A stretch of 14,319 nt of DNA from Aquimarina sp. (lineage in GTDB: Bacteria; Bacteroidota; Bacteroidia; Flavobacteriales; Flavobacteriaceae): the NCBI GenBank assembly GCA_020628975.1, contig JAHDEF010000025.1:1-14319 (forward strand), in the 5' to 3' direction. Every line of letters starts with the position of its first letter. Position 1 is the stretch's first letter. The position numbers and the translations under genes are program-made. A model generated the notes under the pieces. The model had not been told where the DNA came from and ran no database searches. It saw only the letters and a program-made list of their open reading frames with translations. Below are positions 1 to 7,340 of this stretch, piece after piece.

Positions 1-60
1 ACCTTGTAGATATAAAATTTAGATAATTTAAAAACCTACAAGGTTTCAAAACCTTGCAGG
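1..60. repeat. Palindromic intergenic repeat, three copies of ACCTTGTAGG
   Basis: The ten-base word ACCTTGYAGR occurs three times: forward at 1-10, inverted at 35-44 and forward at 51-60. The second and third copies form a 12-bp near-perfect hairpin (35-46 with 49-60, two-base loop, one C/T difference that still allows a G-U pair in one strand). The first and second copies also pair perfectly over 9 bp (1-9 with 36-44). The element continues off the left edge, so its full extent is unknown. From memory, AAACCTTGTAGG-type palindromes recur between genes in flavobacterial genomes, so this is probably a REP-like dispersed repeat. It could also act as a transcription end for an unseen gene to the left. 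Confidence 0.6.
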
Positions 61-143
61 AGTCCTTAACATACTTTAAATCATATTTTTAATATCGAAC
101 TCAGGTTGTTATTAAAATTTGGCTGTATTCATTTTTTAGAAGA

Positions 144-177
144 TAAAAAAACCTCGAATCTAGTAAGAAACGAGGTT
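144..177 (-). terminator. Rho-independent terminator of glyS
   Basis: On the minus strand, about 25 nt past the glyS stop codon, there is a 7-bp stem AACCTCG/CGAGGTT (171-177 pairing with 150-156) with a 14-nt loop. A run of at least six U follows immediately (plus-strand A-run ending at 150). This is a standard intrinsic terminator facing the end of glyS. The opposite strand has a weaker T-rich tail (176-182), so some bidirectional activity is possible. Confidence 0.8.
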
Positions 178-200
178 GTTTTAAAAATATGAGTTGGTAA

Positions 201-1745
201 CTATTTTAATTTAGTTAACCAGCTCTTGAAAGATGTTTTTTCTTCTAGAATTCGCTCTAAGTCATTTATAGCAACACGTTCTTGCTGCATAGTATCGCGA
301 TCGCGAATAGTCACTGTTTTATCTTCTAATGATTGATGATCTACTGTTATACAGAAAGGCGTTCCATTAGCATCTTGACGACGGTAACGGCGCCCTACAG
401 CATCTTTTTCGTCGTAAGCCACATTGAAATTCCATTTCAACTCATCAATAATTTCACGAGCCAATTCAGGAAGTCCATCTTTTTTAACTAAAGGTAAAAT
501 AGCCGCTTTGGTAGGGGCTAAAACTGCGGGTAACTTTAATACGGTTCTTGTGCTTCCGTCTTCCAAGGTTTCTTCTTGTAAAGACTTAAAGAAAACAGCC
601 AAGAACATACGATCTAAACCTACAGAAGTTTCTACCACATATGGCACGTAATTTTCGTTTAATTCATGATCGAAGTACTGCAACTTCTTTCCTGAAAATT
701 CTTCGTGCGCTTTTAAGTCAAAATCGGTACGTGAATGAATTCCTTCAAGTTCTTTAAATCCGAATGGGAAATTAAATTCAATATCAGCTGCAGCATTAGC
801 GTAGTGCGCTAACTTGTCATGGTCATGAAAACGGTAATTTTCTTCCCCTAAACCTAAAGATAAATGCCATTTTAAACGTGTTGCTTTCCAGTACTCGTAA
901 TATTTTTGATCGTCTCCTGGGCGCACAAAAAACTGCATCTCCATTTGTTCAAATTCACGCATTCGGAAAATGAATTGACGCGCTACGATTTCATTACGAA
1001 AGGCTTTTCCAGTTTGAGCGATACCAAAAGGCAATTTCATTCGCCCTGTTTTTTGAACATTTAAGAAGTTTACAAAAATTCCTTGCGCTGTCTCTGGACG
1101 TAGGTATAAATCCATTGCCGAATCTGCTGAAGCTCCTAACTTGGTACCAAACATTAGGTTGAACTGACGTACATCTGTCCAGTTTTTTGAACCTGATTCA
1201 GGACATCCAATTCCCAATTCTTCGATTAAGGCTTTTACATCTTCTAAATCCTCTTTCTCTAAAGAAGCTCCCATTCTTGCTAAAATAGCTTTATTTTCAG
1301 CAAGATATTTTACTACTCTTGGATTCGTTGTTTTGAATTGCTCTTCATCAAAATCGTCACCAAAACGTTTCTTCGCTTTAGCAATTTCTTTTTGAGCTTT
1401 TTGCAATATTTTTTCTGCATGATCTTCAATCAATACATCGGCACGGTAACGCTTTTTAGAATCTTTATTATCGATCAACGGGTCATTAAAAGCATCTACG
1501 TGACCTGAGGCTTTCCAAGTGGTAGGGTGCATAAATATCGAAGCATCTAAGCCTACAATATTTTCATGCATCTGCACCATTGATTTCCACCAATATTCAC
1601 GAATGTTCTTTTTTAATTCAGCCCCATTTTGACCATAGTCATAAACTGCGCTTAAACCGTCATATATTTCACTTGATCCAAAGATGTATCCATACTCTTT
1701 GGCATGCGATATTACTTTTTTAAAAGTATCTTCTTTTTTTGCCAT
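201..1745 (-). CDS. glyS: Glycyl-tRNA synthetase, single-chain (eukaryote/archaea-type) class II
   Basis: Charges tRNA-Gly with glycine in the cytoplasm, using ATP. The 514-residue protein is the homodimeric single-chain type rather than the alpha2beta2 type of E. coli. The start MAKKEDTFKKVISHAKEYG and SSEIYDGLSAVYDYG (24-38) are typical of the family. Class II motif 1 is around NIREYWWKSM (47-56). Motif 2 runs from FRNEI (249-253) to FRMREFEQMEMQFF (260-273). Motif 3 is GLDRMFLAV (376-384). An insertion at about 85-190 separates motifs 1 and 2, and an HGTP-type anticodon-binding domain occupies about 405-510. No frameshift or missing motif is seen. The chosen ATG is the family start, but no ribosome-binding site precedes it and a TATTTTTG promoter box ends only four bases upstream. 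The gene has its own terminator downstream and is probably monocistronic. Confidence 0.97.
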   Translation of the reverse strand: MAKKEDTFKKVISHAKEYGYIFGSSEIYDGLSAVYDYGQNGAELKKNIREYWWKSMVQMHENIVGLDASIFMHPTTWKASGHVDAFNDPLIDNKDSKKRYRADVLIEDHAEKILQKAQKEIAKAKKRFGDDFDEEQFKTTNPRVVKYLAENKAILARMGASLEKEDLEDVKALIEELGIGCPESGSKNWTDVRQFNLMFGTKLGASADSAMDLYLRPETAQGIFVNFLNVQKTGRMKLPFGIAQTGKAFRNEIVARQFIFRMREFEQMEMQFFVRPGDDQKYYEYWKATRLKWHLSLGLGEENYRFHDHDKLAHYANAAADIEFNFPFGFKELEGIHSRTDFDLKAHEEFSGKKLQYFDHELNENYVPYVVETSVGLDRMFLAVFFKSLQEETLEDGSTRTVLKLPAVLAPTKAAILPLVKKDGLPELAREIIDELKWNFNVAYDEKDAVGRRYRRQDANGTPFCITVDHQSLEDKTVTIRDRDTMQQERVAINDLERILEEKTSFKSWLTKLK

Positions 1746-1749
1746 GGGG

Positions 1750-1757
1750 CAAAAATA
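1750..1757 (-). promoter_or_regulatory. Candidate glyS promoter -7 element
   Basis: TATTTTTG on the minus strand matches the Bacteroidota -7 consensus TAnnTTTG exactly. It ends four bases (CCCC) before the glyS ATG. With the usual spacing, transcription would begin at or within a few bases of the A of the start codon. No convincing TTG -33 box is present at 17-23 bp; a weak TTCG lies about 24 bp upstream. The match is short and AT-rich, so chance occurrence is possible. Confidence 0.45.
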
Positions 1758-1857
1758 ACAGATTTAAATTAGATTATGATTCGAAATTTTAAGTGGTATA
1801 ACGAAAGATTAAAATACTGCAGAAATTGACCTTGTTTTATTTTGATTTGATAGAAAT

Positions 1858-2766
1858 TTAAAACAATTCAAACTCTGAAAAGCCGAGCATTTTATTTTTA
1901 TAGTAAAGCTCCGTTTTGTAAATACCAGGAATCATTTCTTTTTTATTAACCTCGACAATAAAACAAGCATTGCCTTTATTTTCTGCAAAATCAATAGTTT
2001 TCGTATCGCTAAAATTTTTCACTTTTTCTTCTGGAGCTTGAGCCATATCACCTATAGTAATGCCATTAGGATTTTTAACTTTAAGATACATAACTAGCTT
2101 TTCTACCGATTTATTTTCTGATTTGATGGCAAAGCATACTCTTACTTGTTCTGTTTTTTTAGCTTTATTGGTCAAAAACTTTTTCCCACTACTACGCACT
2201 CTTAAAGCTTCCGATTCAATTCTACTTATGGCAACAGGGTAATCTGCATTAAACTTTTCAATAAGTTTTTGATTTTCATTTACAATAGTAGCCAATCGAA
2301 TATTTTCTTCTTTTAAAATAGTAGTTAAATCATTAGCCTGATTTAGTGCTATATTTTTCTTGGATAAACTATCTTTAATTTCATCGTTTATAGTTAATAA
2401 GCTATCGTTTAAATGAAGTAATCTAAATTTTTCTGCTTTTAATAACTCAACTTGTTTACGGTAACGAAGTAAGGATCGTACTTCGGGGTTGTTATCGATC
2501 TCTAATTCTTTGCGGAGTAATTCTAACTTTGATTTTGTTTCTTTTAGAATCAACTTCATTTGCACATTCTCGAATTGAACACTATCATATTTTACGATAA
2601 GTTCTGAAATTTCGTTTTTTATTGAAGTTTTTTCCTTTTCAAGGTGTCCAATTATATCTTGATCTTTTTGGTAGTCATAGTAGGTGAATACACCTAGTAG
2701 TATCAGTAAACTAGCGAGTACTATGGACAGTATCGTAAAAAGTGTGGTGCTTTTTTTTAAGTTCAT
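1858..2766 (-). CDS. Uncharacterised single-pass membrane coiled-coil protein
   Basis: The protein has 302 residues and no enzyme motif. A short basic N-terminus (MNLKKS) precedes one hydrophobic segment at about 9-29, which is more likely a membrane anchor than a cleaved signal since no cleavage or lipobox motif follows. Residues 35-175 are rich in Leu, Ile, Lys and Glu in heptad-like spacing and should form a long coiled coil, interrupted near NNPEVRSLL (92-100). A compact C-terminal domain (about 205-302) begins with VRVCFAIKSENKSVEKLVMY and is predicted by eye to be beta-rich. The layout resembles a family widespread in flavobacteria that is usually annotated as hypothetical, or dubiously as a ParA or chromosome-partitioning protein; no Walker motif supports the latter. 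The likely arrangement is a cytoplasmic tail, one membrane pass and an extracytoplasmic stalk with a domain. It lies 112 nt upstream of glyS on the same strand. Function unknown. Confidence 0.8.
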   Translation of the reverse strand: MNLKKSTTLFTILSIVLASLLILLGVFTYYDYQKDQDIIGHLEKEKTSIKNEISELIVKYDSVQFENVQMKLILKETKSKLELLRKELEIDNNPEVRSLLRYRKQVELLKAEKFRLLHLNDSLLTINDEIKDSLSKKNIALNQANDLTTILKEENIRLATIVNENQKLIEKFNADYPVAISRIESEALRVRSSGKKFLTNKAKKTEQVRVCFAIKSENKSVEKLVMYLKVKNPNGITIGDMAQAPEEKVKNFSDTKTIDFAENKGNACFIVEVNKKEMIPGIYKTELYYKNKMLGFSEFELF

Positions 2767-2862
2767 AAATGGCGTTTACCTAATTAACACATAAAACCTT
2801 AATTTTATAACGGTTATCTTAGGCTATTTAATGCTTTTTAGATTCGAAATATATAAATTTTT

Positions 2863-3543
2863 ATGGGTTTACTACAGCTAATTTTACCCAAAAGATGTTA
2901 CGCTTGCGAACATATTCTAATGCCTGGCGAATTTAATTTATGCACTGGTTGTAGGCATTCCCTACCCGTAATAACGCCTAAAAAGCTTCAATATTATTTT
3001 CATCAAATCGATTTTTCTATAGCACACATAAATGCTCTAGATATTTTATTGTTATTTGAGAAGAATAATCGCTCTCAAAAATTAATGCACCGGTTAAAAT
3101 ATCGCGAATACAAACATTTGGGAAACATCTTAGGGAACATACAACTGCCTCGAATTATAGAACTTCATAAAGCATCTAAAATTGACCTAATTATTCCTAT
3201 ACCAATTCATAAACGTCGATTAAAAAGTAGAGGGTACAATCAATTAGATGCCTATGCGAATGTTTTTTCAGAAGCCTTAAAAGCCCCTGTTAGAAATGAT
3301 ATTTTAATCAAAAAAGAATTACATGAAAGATTAGCTAAACTAAATTTTATTTTAAGGAAAGAAACTATTAAAAATACGTTTGAGCTTTGTAACAAAGCGG
3401 AATTACAAAACAAACATATATTATTACTTGACGATATTCTTACTACCGGAGCAACTTTAAATGAAGTTATAAATAACTTAAACACTATTAAAAATTGTAA
3501 AATTAGTGTAGCTTGTATGGCGTTTACTAAACCTTGGGATTGA
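2863..3543 (+). CDS. ComF family protein (phosphoribosyltransferase-like)
   Basis: The 226-residue protein has the two parts of the ComF family. An N-terminal zinc-ribbon-like knuckle has Cys12-x2-Cys15 and Cys27-x2-Cys30. The C-terminal type I phosphoribosyltransferase fold carries the PRPP loop LLLDDILTTGAT (187-198). The conserved stretch IIPIPIHKRRLKSRGYNQ (110-127) also fits. Family members such as Bacillus ComFC and Haemophilus ComF are needed for DNA uptake in natural transformation and are probably cytoplasmic. In Bacteroidota the gene is common and its role is less clear. It is the first plus-strand gene after a 96-bp divergent spacer in which I find no good TAnnTTTG box. The lipoprotein gene starts about 42 nt downstream and may be cotranscribed. 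Confidence 0.92.
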   Translation: MGLLQLILPKRCYACEHILMPGEFNLCTGCRHSLPVITPKKLQYYFHQIDFSIAHINALDILLLFEKNNRSQKLMHRLKYREYKHLGNILGNIQLPRIIELHKASKIDLIIPIPIHKRRLKSRGYNQLDAYANVFSEALKAPVRNDILIKKELHERLAKLNFILRKETIKNTFELCNKAELQNKHILLLDDILTTGATLNEVINNLNTIKNCKISVACMAFTKPWD

Positions 3544-3585
3544 TGAATTCACTTGGTTTATGTTTCTTTGCAAATAAAATTTAGA

Positions 3586-5211
3586 ATGAAGTTAATACCA
3601 GGTTTTGCATTTGTAGCAATTATCATAGTTTCCATTTTTAGCTGTGCAAAACGAGGCTCGATTACGGGAGGCCCCAAAGACGAAACTCCTCCACAATTTG
3701 TTCGCAGCTATCCTCCAAATTTTTCTACAAATTTCAAAAGTGATGAAGTCAAAATTTACTTCGATGAATTGATTTCATTGGATAAACCCGATCAGCAGGT
3801 TATCGTTTCACCTCCTATGAAAATAAAACCTGAAATAACCCCCTTAGCAGGAGCTCGAAAATTTATAAAAATTAAATTTAAAGATACCTTAAGCCCCAAC
3901 ACTACCTATACTATTAACTTTGGATCAAGTGTGGTCGATTATAATGAAAAAAACGCTTTCCCCTTTTTTCAATATGTGTTTAGTACTGGGTCTGAATTAG
4001 ATTCGTTAAGCTTCAAAGGGACGGTTGTTGATGCCTTTAAAAAAGATACTGAAAAAAACATCTCAGCTTTTCTGTATGAAGCCAACGCACAATTTAATGA
4101 CTCTACCATATTCACTACAGTACCTAGGTATGTTTCCAATACCTTAGATAGTACCATTTTTGAGTTTAAAAATCTAAAAGCAGGTACCTATCACTTAGTG
4201 GCGGTAAAAGATAAAAACAGTAATTACGTTTATGATCCTAAACAGGAAAAAATTGCTTTCTTGAAAAAAAACATTCGAATACCCGAGGATTCTATGGCTC
4301 ATATTCGCTTATTTCAAGAAGCATTACCATTTAAACTTTCACGTGTAAAACAAACCTCAAAATATGGATTTGAAGTAGGTTATTTTGGCGAAATTGACAT
4401 CACCGGATTAGAAGTTACCCCTCTAGTAAAAGATCAATCTATGGAAGCCACCTATTTTAAACTGGCTGAAAAAGATACCTTGAAGGTATATATTAAACCT
4501 TTCGTAGCTCAGGACTCTATGGTAATAAACATCAAGAACAATACGATAAATGACACTTTAATTTCAAGATATAAAGATCAATATTTGGATACTTTAAAAG
4601 TCAAAAAAGTCAATATAAAATCGACTCTTAGGATAGAAGAAGCCATACAACTTACTGCTAATTCTCCACTTACAGAAATTGATCCTACTCGAATTAACAT
4701 TATCGATAATGATTCTACTTCCGTAAAATTTACCTACGAATTGAACCGATTTAAAAATATAGCTAGCATTCAATTTGATAAAAAAGAAGACGATAAATAC
4801 ACCCTAAACTTACTCCCAGAAGCAATCACCGATTTTTTAGGTCAGAAAAATGACTCTATACAATTGAATTTTAAAACTGGTGAAAGTGCTGAGTTTGGAA
4901 ATCTAGCCTTGTCTATCAGTGGTATTTCATCTCCTAAAATCGTACAGCTTACAAAAAATGATAAAGTGATTTATCAAAAAATAGCTTCAGCAGCTACGAA
5001 CAATATAAATTTCGATGCTATTGATCCTGACGAATATGACGTTCGTATAATTATTGATGAGAATGATAACGGCAAATGGGACACCGGAAATTATTTCGAT
5101 AAGCAACAACCCGAAAAAACCTATTTCTTTCCTGAAACCCTAAATATTAGGGCAAACTGGGATGTGCAGCAAGCTATTGCTGTACCACAATCCTTGATTA
5201 ATAAACCTTAA
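3586..5211 (+). CDS. Lipoprotein with N-terminal Ig-like (Big_5) domain
   Basis: I start this at ATG 3586 (541 residues) rather than TTG 3553. The ATG gives a clean signal peptide, MKLIPGFAFVAIIIVSIFSC, ending in the lipobox IFSC with Cys20 as the lipidated residue. The stretch AKRGSITGGPKDETPPQF after the Cys is characteristic of a Bacteroidota family of about 540-580 residues annotated as Ig-like domain-containing protein. Residues about 35-135 look like a Big_5/SwmB-type beta-sandwich (YPPN, VKIYFDELI, LSPNTTYTINFG). Further on are an AGTYHLVAVKD segment followed by DKNSNYVYD, and near the C-terminus DENDNGKWDTGNYF then IRANWDVQQ; both D/N-rich loops resemble calcium-binding loops. No acidic lipoprotein export signal follows Cys20, so a periplasmic-facing location is a reasonable guess. 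Function unknown. A weak promoter, TTG-N20-TTTCTTTG (3540-3570), may give it independent expression from ComF. Confidence 0.9.
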   Translation: MKLIPGFAFVAIIIVSIFSCAKRGSITGGPKDETPPQFVRSYPPNFSTNFKSDEVKIYFDELISLDKPDQQVIVSPPMKIKPEITPLAGARKFIKIKFKDTLSPNTTYTINFGSSVVDYNEKNAFPFFQYVFSTGSELDSLSFKGTVVDAFKKDTEKNISAFLYEANAQFNDSTIFTTVPRYVSNTLDSTIFEFKNLKAGTYHLVAVKDKNSNYVYDPKQEKIAFLKKNIRIPEDSMAHIRLFQEALPFKLSRVKQTSKYGFEVGYFGEIDITGLEVTPLVKDQSMEATYFKLAEKDTLKVYIKPFVAQDSMVINIKNNTINDTLISRYKDQYLDTLKVKKVNIKSTLRIEEAIQLTANSPLTEIDPTRINIIDNDSTSVKFTYELNRFKNIASIQFDKKEDDKYTLNLLPEAITDFLGQKNDSIQLNFKTGESAEFGNLALSISGISSPKIVQLTKNDKVIYQKIASAATNNINFDAIDPDEYDVRIIIDENDNGKWDTGNYFDKQQPEKTYFFPETLNIRANWDVQQAIAVPQSLINKP

Positions 5212-5264
5212 TTTATAGTGGCAAGATTAACCTACACATAATATTTCAATAAGCTGTATATAAC

Positions 5265-5290
5265 TTGGGAAACTTAATTTTAGCTATTTG
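5265..5290 (+). promoter_or_regulatory. Weak candidate promoter for the phosphoesterase-glycosyltransferase pair
   Basis: TTG (5265-5267), 17 bp, then TATTTG (5285-5290). This resembles the Bacteroidota pattern but is one base short of TAnnTTTG. It would leave a leader of about 80 nt before the ATG at 5378. The 166-bp spacer after the lipoprotein gene (5212-5377) has no clear terminator hairpin, so read-through from the lipoprotein gene remains possible. Confidence 0.3.
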
Positions 5291-5377
5291 CTATAAACTA
5301 TAACTTTATTAAAGAGTAACAAAGGTTTATTACAATTTTTCTAAATTGGTAATCAAGTCAAATTAATCTGTAGCTCC

Positions 5378-6232
5378 ATGAAAAAACGCCCTGTAGATAT
5401 AGTAGTCATTTCCGATGTGCATTTGGGCACTTATGGTAGCCATACTAAAGAATTACTTCGATACCTAAAATCGGTTCAACCTAAAAAAATTATTCTTAAT
5501 GGTGACATTATAGATATTTGGCAATTTAAGAAACGTTATTGGCCAAAGTCTCATATGAAAATCATTAAACACATTATGGGATTAATTACTAAAGGAGTTC
5601 AGGTGCATTACATTACAGGAAATCACGATGAGATGCTTCGAAAATTTGTAGGCTTTAAATTAGGGAGCTTCGAAATAGTAAATAAAATATTACTAGAAAT
5701 TGATGGCAAAAAAGCTTGGTGTTTTCACGGAGACGTTTTTGATGTTACTATGCAACATTCCAAATGGCTTGCAAAATTAGGTGCCGTCGGTTATGACACT
5801 TTAATATTGATTAATAGAGCTATCAATTATTTAATGGGAATTTTAGGCAGAGGCCCTATTTCAATGTCCAAAAAAATTAAAAACAGTGTGAAATCAGCGG
5901 TGAAATTTATCAACAACTTCGAAGTAACTGCGGCTGAAATTGCTATTGAAAATAAATACGATTACGTAGTTTGTGGTCATATTCACCAACCTGTAATACG
6001 AGAGGTAAAAGCCAATAATGGTTCGGTTATGTACCTAAACTCTGGAGATTGGATAGAAAATTTAACTGCCCTAGAATACCATAAAGGTACCTGGAGTTTA
6101 TATCATTATTACGAGGATACGAATATTTCTCATGAAGAGGACAATCTTTACAACGAAAAAGATGATATTCCTGAAGATGCTGAATTGTTTGACAATTTGC
6201 TACAAGAGTTTAAAATAAAGAATAAAAAGTGA
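5378..6232 (+). CDS. LpxH-like calcineurin-type metallophosphoesterase (putative UDP-2,3-diacylglucosamine diphosphatase)
   Basis: The 284-residue protein has every metal-binding motif of the calcineurin-like phosphoesterase fold: D13-x-H15 in SDVHLG, GDIID with Asp43, GNHDE with Asn82-His83-Asp84, HGD at 117-119 and GHIHQP with His201 and His203. Together with DIWQ after the second motif and NSGDW (221-225), this places it near LpxH, which hydrolyses UDP-2,3-diacylglucosamine to lipid X in lipid A synthesis at the inner membrane. It is longer than E. coli LpxH (about 240 residues) because of an acidic tail (about 250-284). Bacteroidota can carry more than one LpxH-like paralogue, so the substrate is not settled. 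Its stop codon overlaps the GTG start of the glycosyltransferase gene (GTGA, 6229-6232), indicating translational coupling and a shared pathway. Confidence 0.85.
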   Translation: MKKRPVDIVVISDVHLGTYGSHTKELLRYLKSVQPKKIILNGDIIDIWQFKKRYWPKSHMKIIKHIMGLITKGVQVHYITGNHDEMLRKFVGFKLGSFEIVNKILLEIDGKKAWCFHGDVFDVTMQHSKWLAKLGAVGYDTLILINRAINYLMGILGRGPISMSKKIKNSVKSAVKFINNFEVTAAEIAIENKYDYVVCGHIHQPVIREVKANNGSVMYLNSGDWIENLTALEYHKGTWSLYHYYEDTNISHEEDNLYNEKDDIPEDAELFDNLLQEFKIKNKK

Positions 6233-7245
6233 AAGTACTTTACGCCATACAGGGCACTGGAAACGGACACTTAAGTCGCGCTCGAGCGGTAATTCCTATA
6301 CTAAAATCTCATAAAATCGATTTAGATATTTTGGTAAGTGGTATACAAGCTGACGTAACATTACCCTATGCCATAAAGTACAAATATCATGGCCTAAGTT
6401 TTATTTTCGGAAAAAAAGGTGGCGTTAATCTGTGGGCTACATTGAGTAATACGAAGCCTTTTCAATTATGGAATGAAATTAAAAATTTACCCATAACTCA
6501 TTATGATTTAGTAATCAATGATTTTGAACCCGTATCAGCCTGGGCTGCTAAAATCAACAATGTACCTTGTGTCAGCTTTAGTCATCAAGCAGCGGTAATG
6601 CATAAAAATGCGCCGAAACCTAAAGACAAGCATTTTTTAGGAGCTTTTATTTTAAACAATTATGCTCCAACCAAAAAACAAATAGGTTTGCATTTCAGCG
6701 CTTATGGCAATGAAATTTATTCTCCGATTATACGTAATGAAATTAGAGATGCCATTTCATCGAACAAAGGGCATTATACGGTATACTTACCTTCTTATAG
6801 CAATGAGAAGATCATTGCTGTTTTATCGTGTTTTCCTGAAATAACTTGGCATGTTTTTTCAAAGCATTGTAAAACGATCACGAATGCAAATGACCATATA
6901 CACATTCAGCCTATTGATAATGATGCTTTTATTGAAAGCTTAGTAAGTTGTGAAGGTATGCTTTGCGGTGCTGGCTTTGAAACACCCGCAGAAGTACTGT
7001 TTTTAAAAAAGAAACTCATGGTGATTCCTATGTCTGGCCAATATGAACAGCAGTGCAATGCTGCTGCGCTTAAAAAAATGGGGGTAACGGTTTCACCTCA
7101 ATTCAACAAAAAAGCTATTCCGATTATAAAAAGTTGGCTTAAAAATCAAGAAAATATAGTAGTTGATTATAAAGATGAAGTCAACACTATTGTTAATGAA
7201 ATTCTTGATTGGGGTATGATGCAGAAGAGTAAGCGAACTACATAA
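6229..7245 (+). CDS. Glycosyltransferase, MJ1255/MurG-like GT-B fold
   Basis: The 338-residue protein starts with GTG. An N-terminal Rossmann half opens with MKVLYAIQGTGNGHLSRA; its GTGNGH (9-14) is the counterpart of the GGTGGH loop of MurG. DLVINDFEPVSAWAA (93-107) completes that half. The C-terminal half holds CGAGFETPAEVLF (246-258), followed by IPMSGQYEQQCNA (266-278), matching the nucleotide-sugar binding region of GT28-like enzymes. The closest family I recall is the MJ1255/VC2487 group (TIGR00661) of uncharacterised glycosyltransferases. There is no signal peptide or membrane segment, so it should act at the cytoplasmic face on a lipid or lipid-linked acceptor. The 4-nt overlap with the LpxH-like gene is the strongest functional clue and favours an envelope glycolipid role. 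Donor and acceptor are unknown. It is not the peptidoglycan MurG itself, since the context and the exact loop differ. Confidence 0.85.
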   Translation: MKVLYAIQGTGNGHLSRARAVIPILKSHKIDLDILVSGIQADVTLPYAIKYKYHGLSFIFGKKGGVNLWATLSNTKPFQLWNEIKNLPITHYDLVINDFEPVSAWAAKINNVPCVSFSHQAAVMHKNAPKPKDKHFLGAFILNNYAPTKKQIGLHFSAYGNEIYSPIIRNEIRDAISSNKGHYTVYLPSYSNEKIIAVLSCFPEITWHVFSKHCKTITNANDHIHIQPIDNDAFIESLVSCEGMLCGAGFETPAEVLFLKKKLMVIPMSGQYEQQCNAAALKKMGVTVSPQFNKKAIPIIKSWLKNQENIVVDYKDEVNTIVNEILDWGMMQKSKRTT

Positions 7246-7255
7246 AATAAAAGAA

Positions 7256-7317
7256 AGCATAGAAAAGAGATTTTATTTTCTTCTAAATATAGAAGTCTAC
7301 GTTCTCTTTTCTATGCT
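7256..7317. terminator. Long nested hairpin between convergent genes, likely accC terminator
   Basis: A perfect 15-bp stem pairs 7256-7270 (AGCATAGAAAAGAGA) with 7303-7317. Its 32-nt loop contains a second hairpin, CTTCT/AGAAG (7280-7284 with 7291-7295). It fills the 95-bp gap between the stop codons of the glycosyltransferase (7245) and accC (7341). On the minus strand a U-rich tract follows (TTCTTTTATTTTATG), supporting a terminator for accC. The plus-strand side lacks a U-run, but the stem could still stabilise the upstream mRNA end. The stem is longer and more AT-rich than a classical terminator. Confidence 0.6.
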
Positions 7318-7340
7318 CTACTATCTATTCTCTAAAAAGA

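Noticed and set aside
3553..3585. Longer lipoprotein start at TTG 3553
   Set aside because: It would place 11 extra residues before a clean lipoprotein signal peptide; ATG 3586 gives the expected n-region and lipobox at Cys20.
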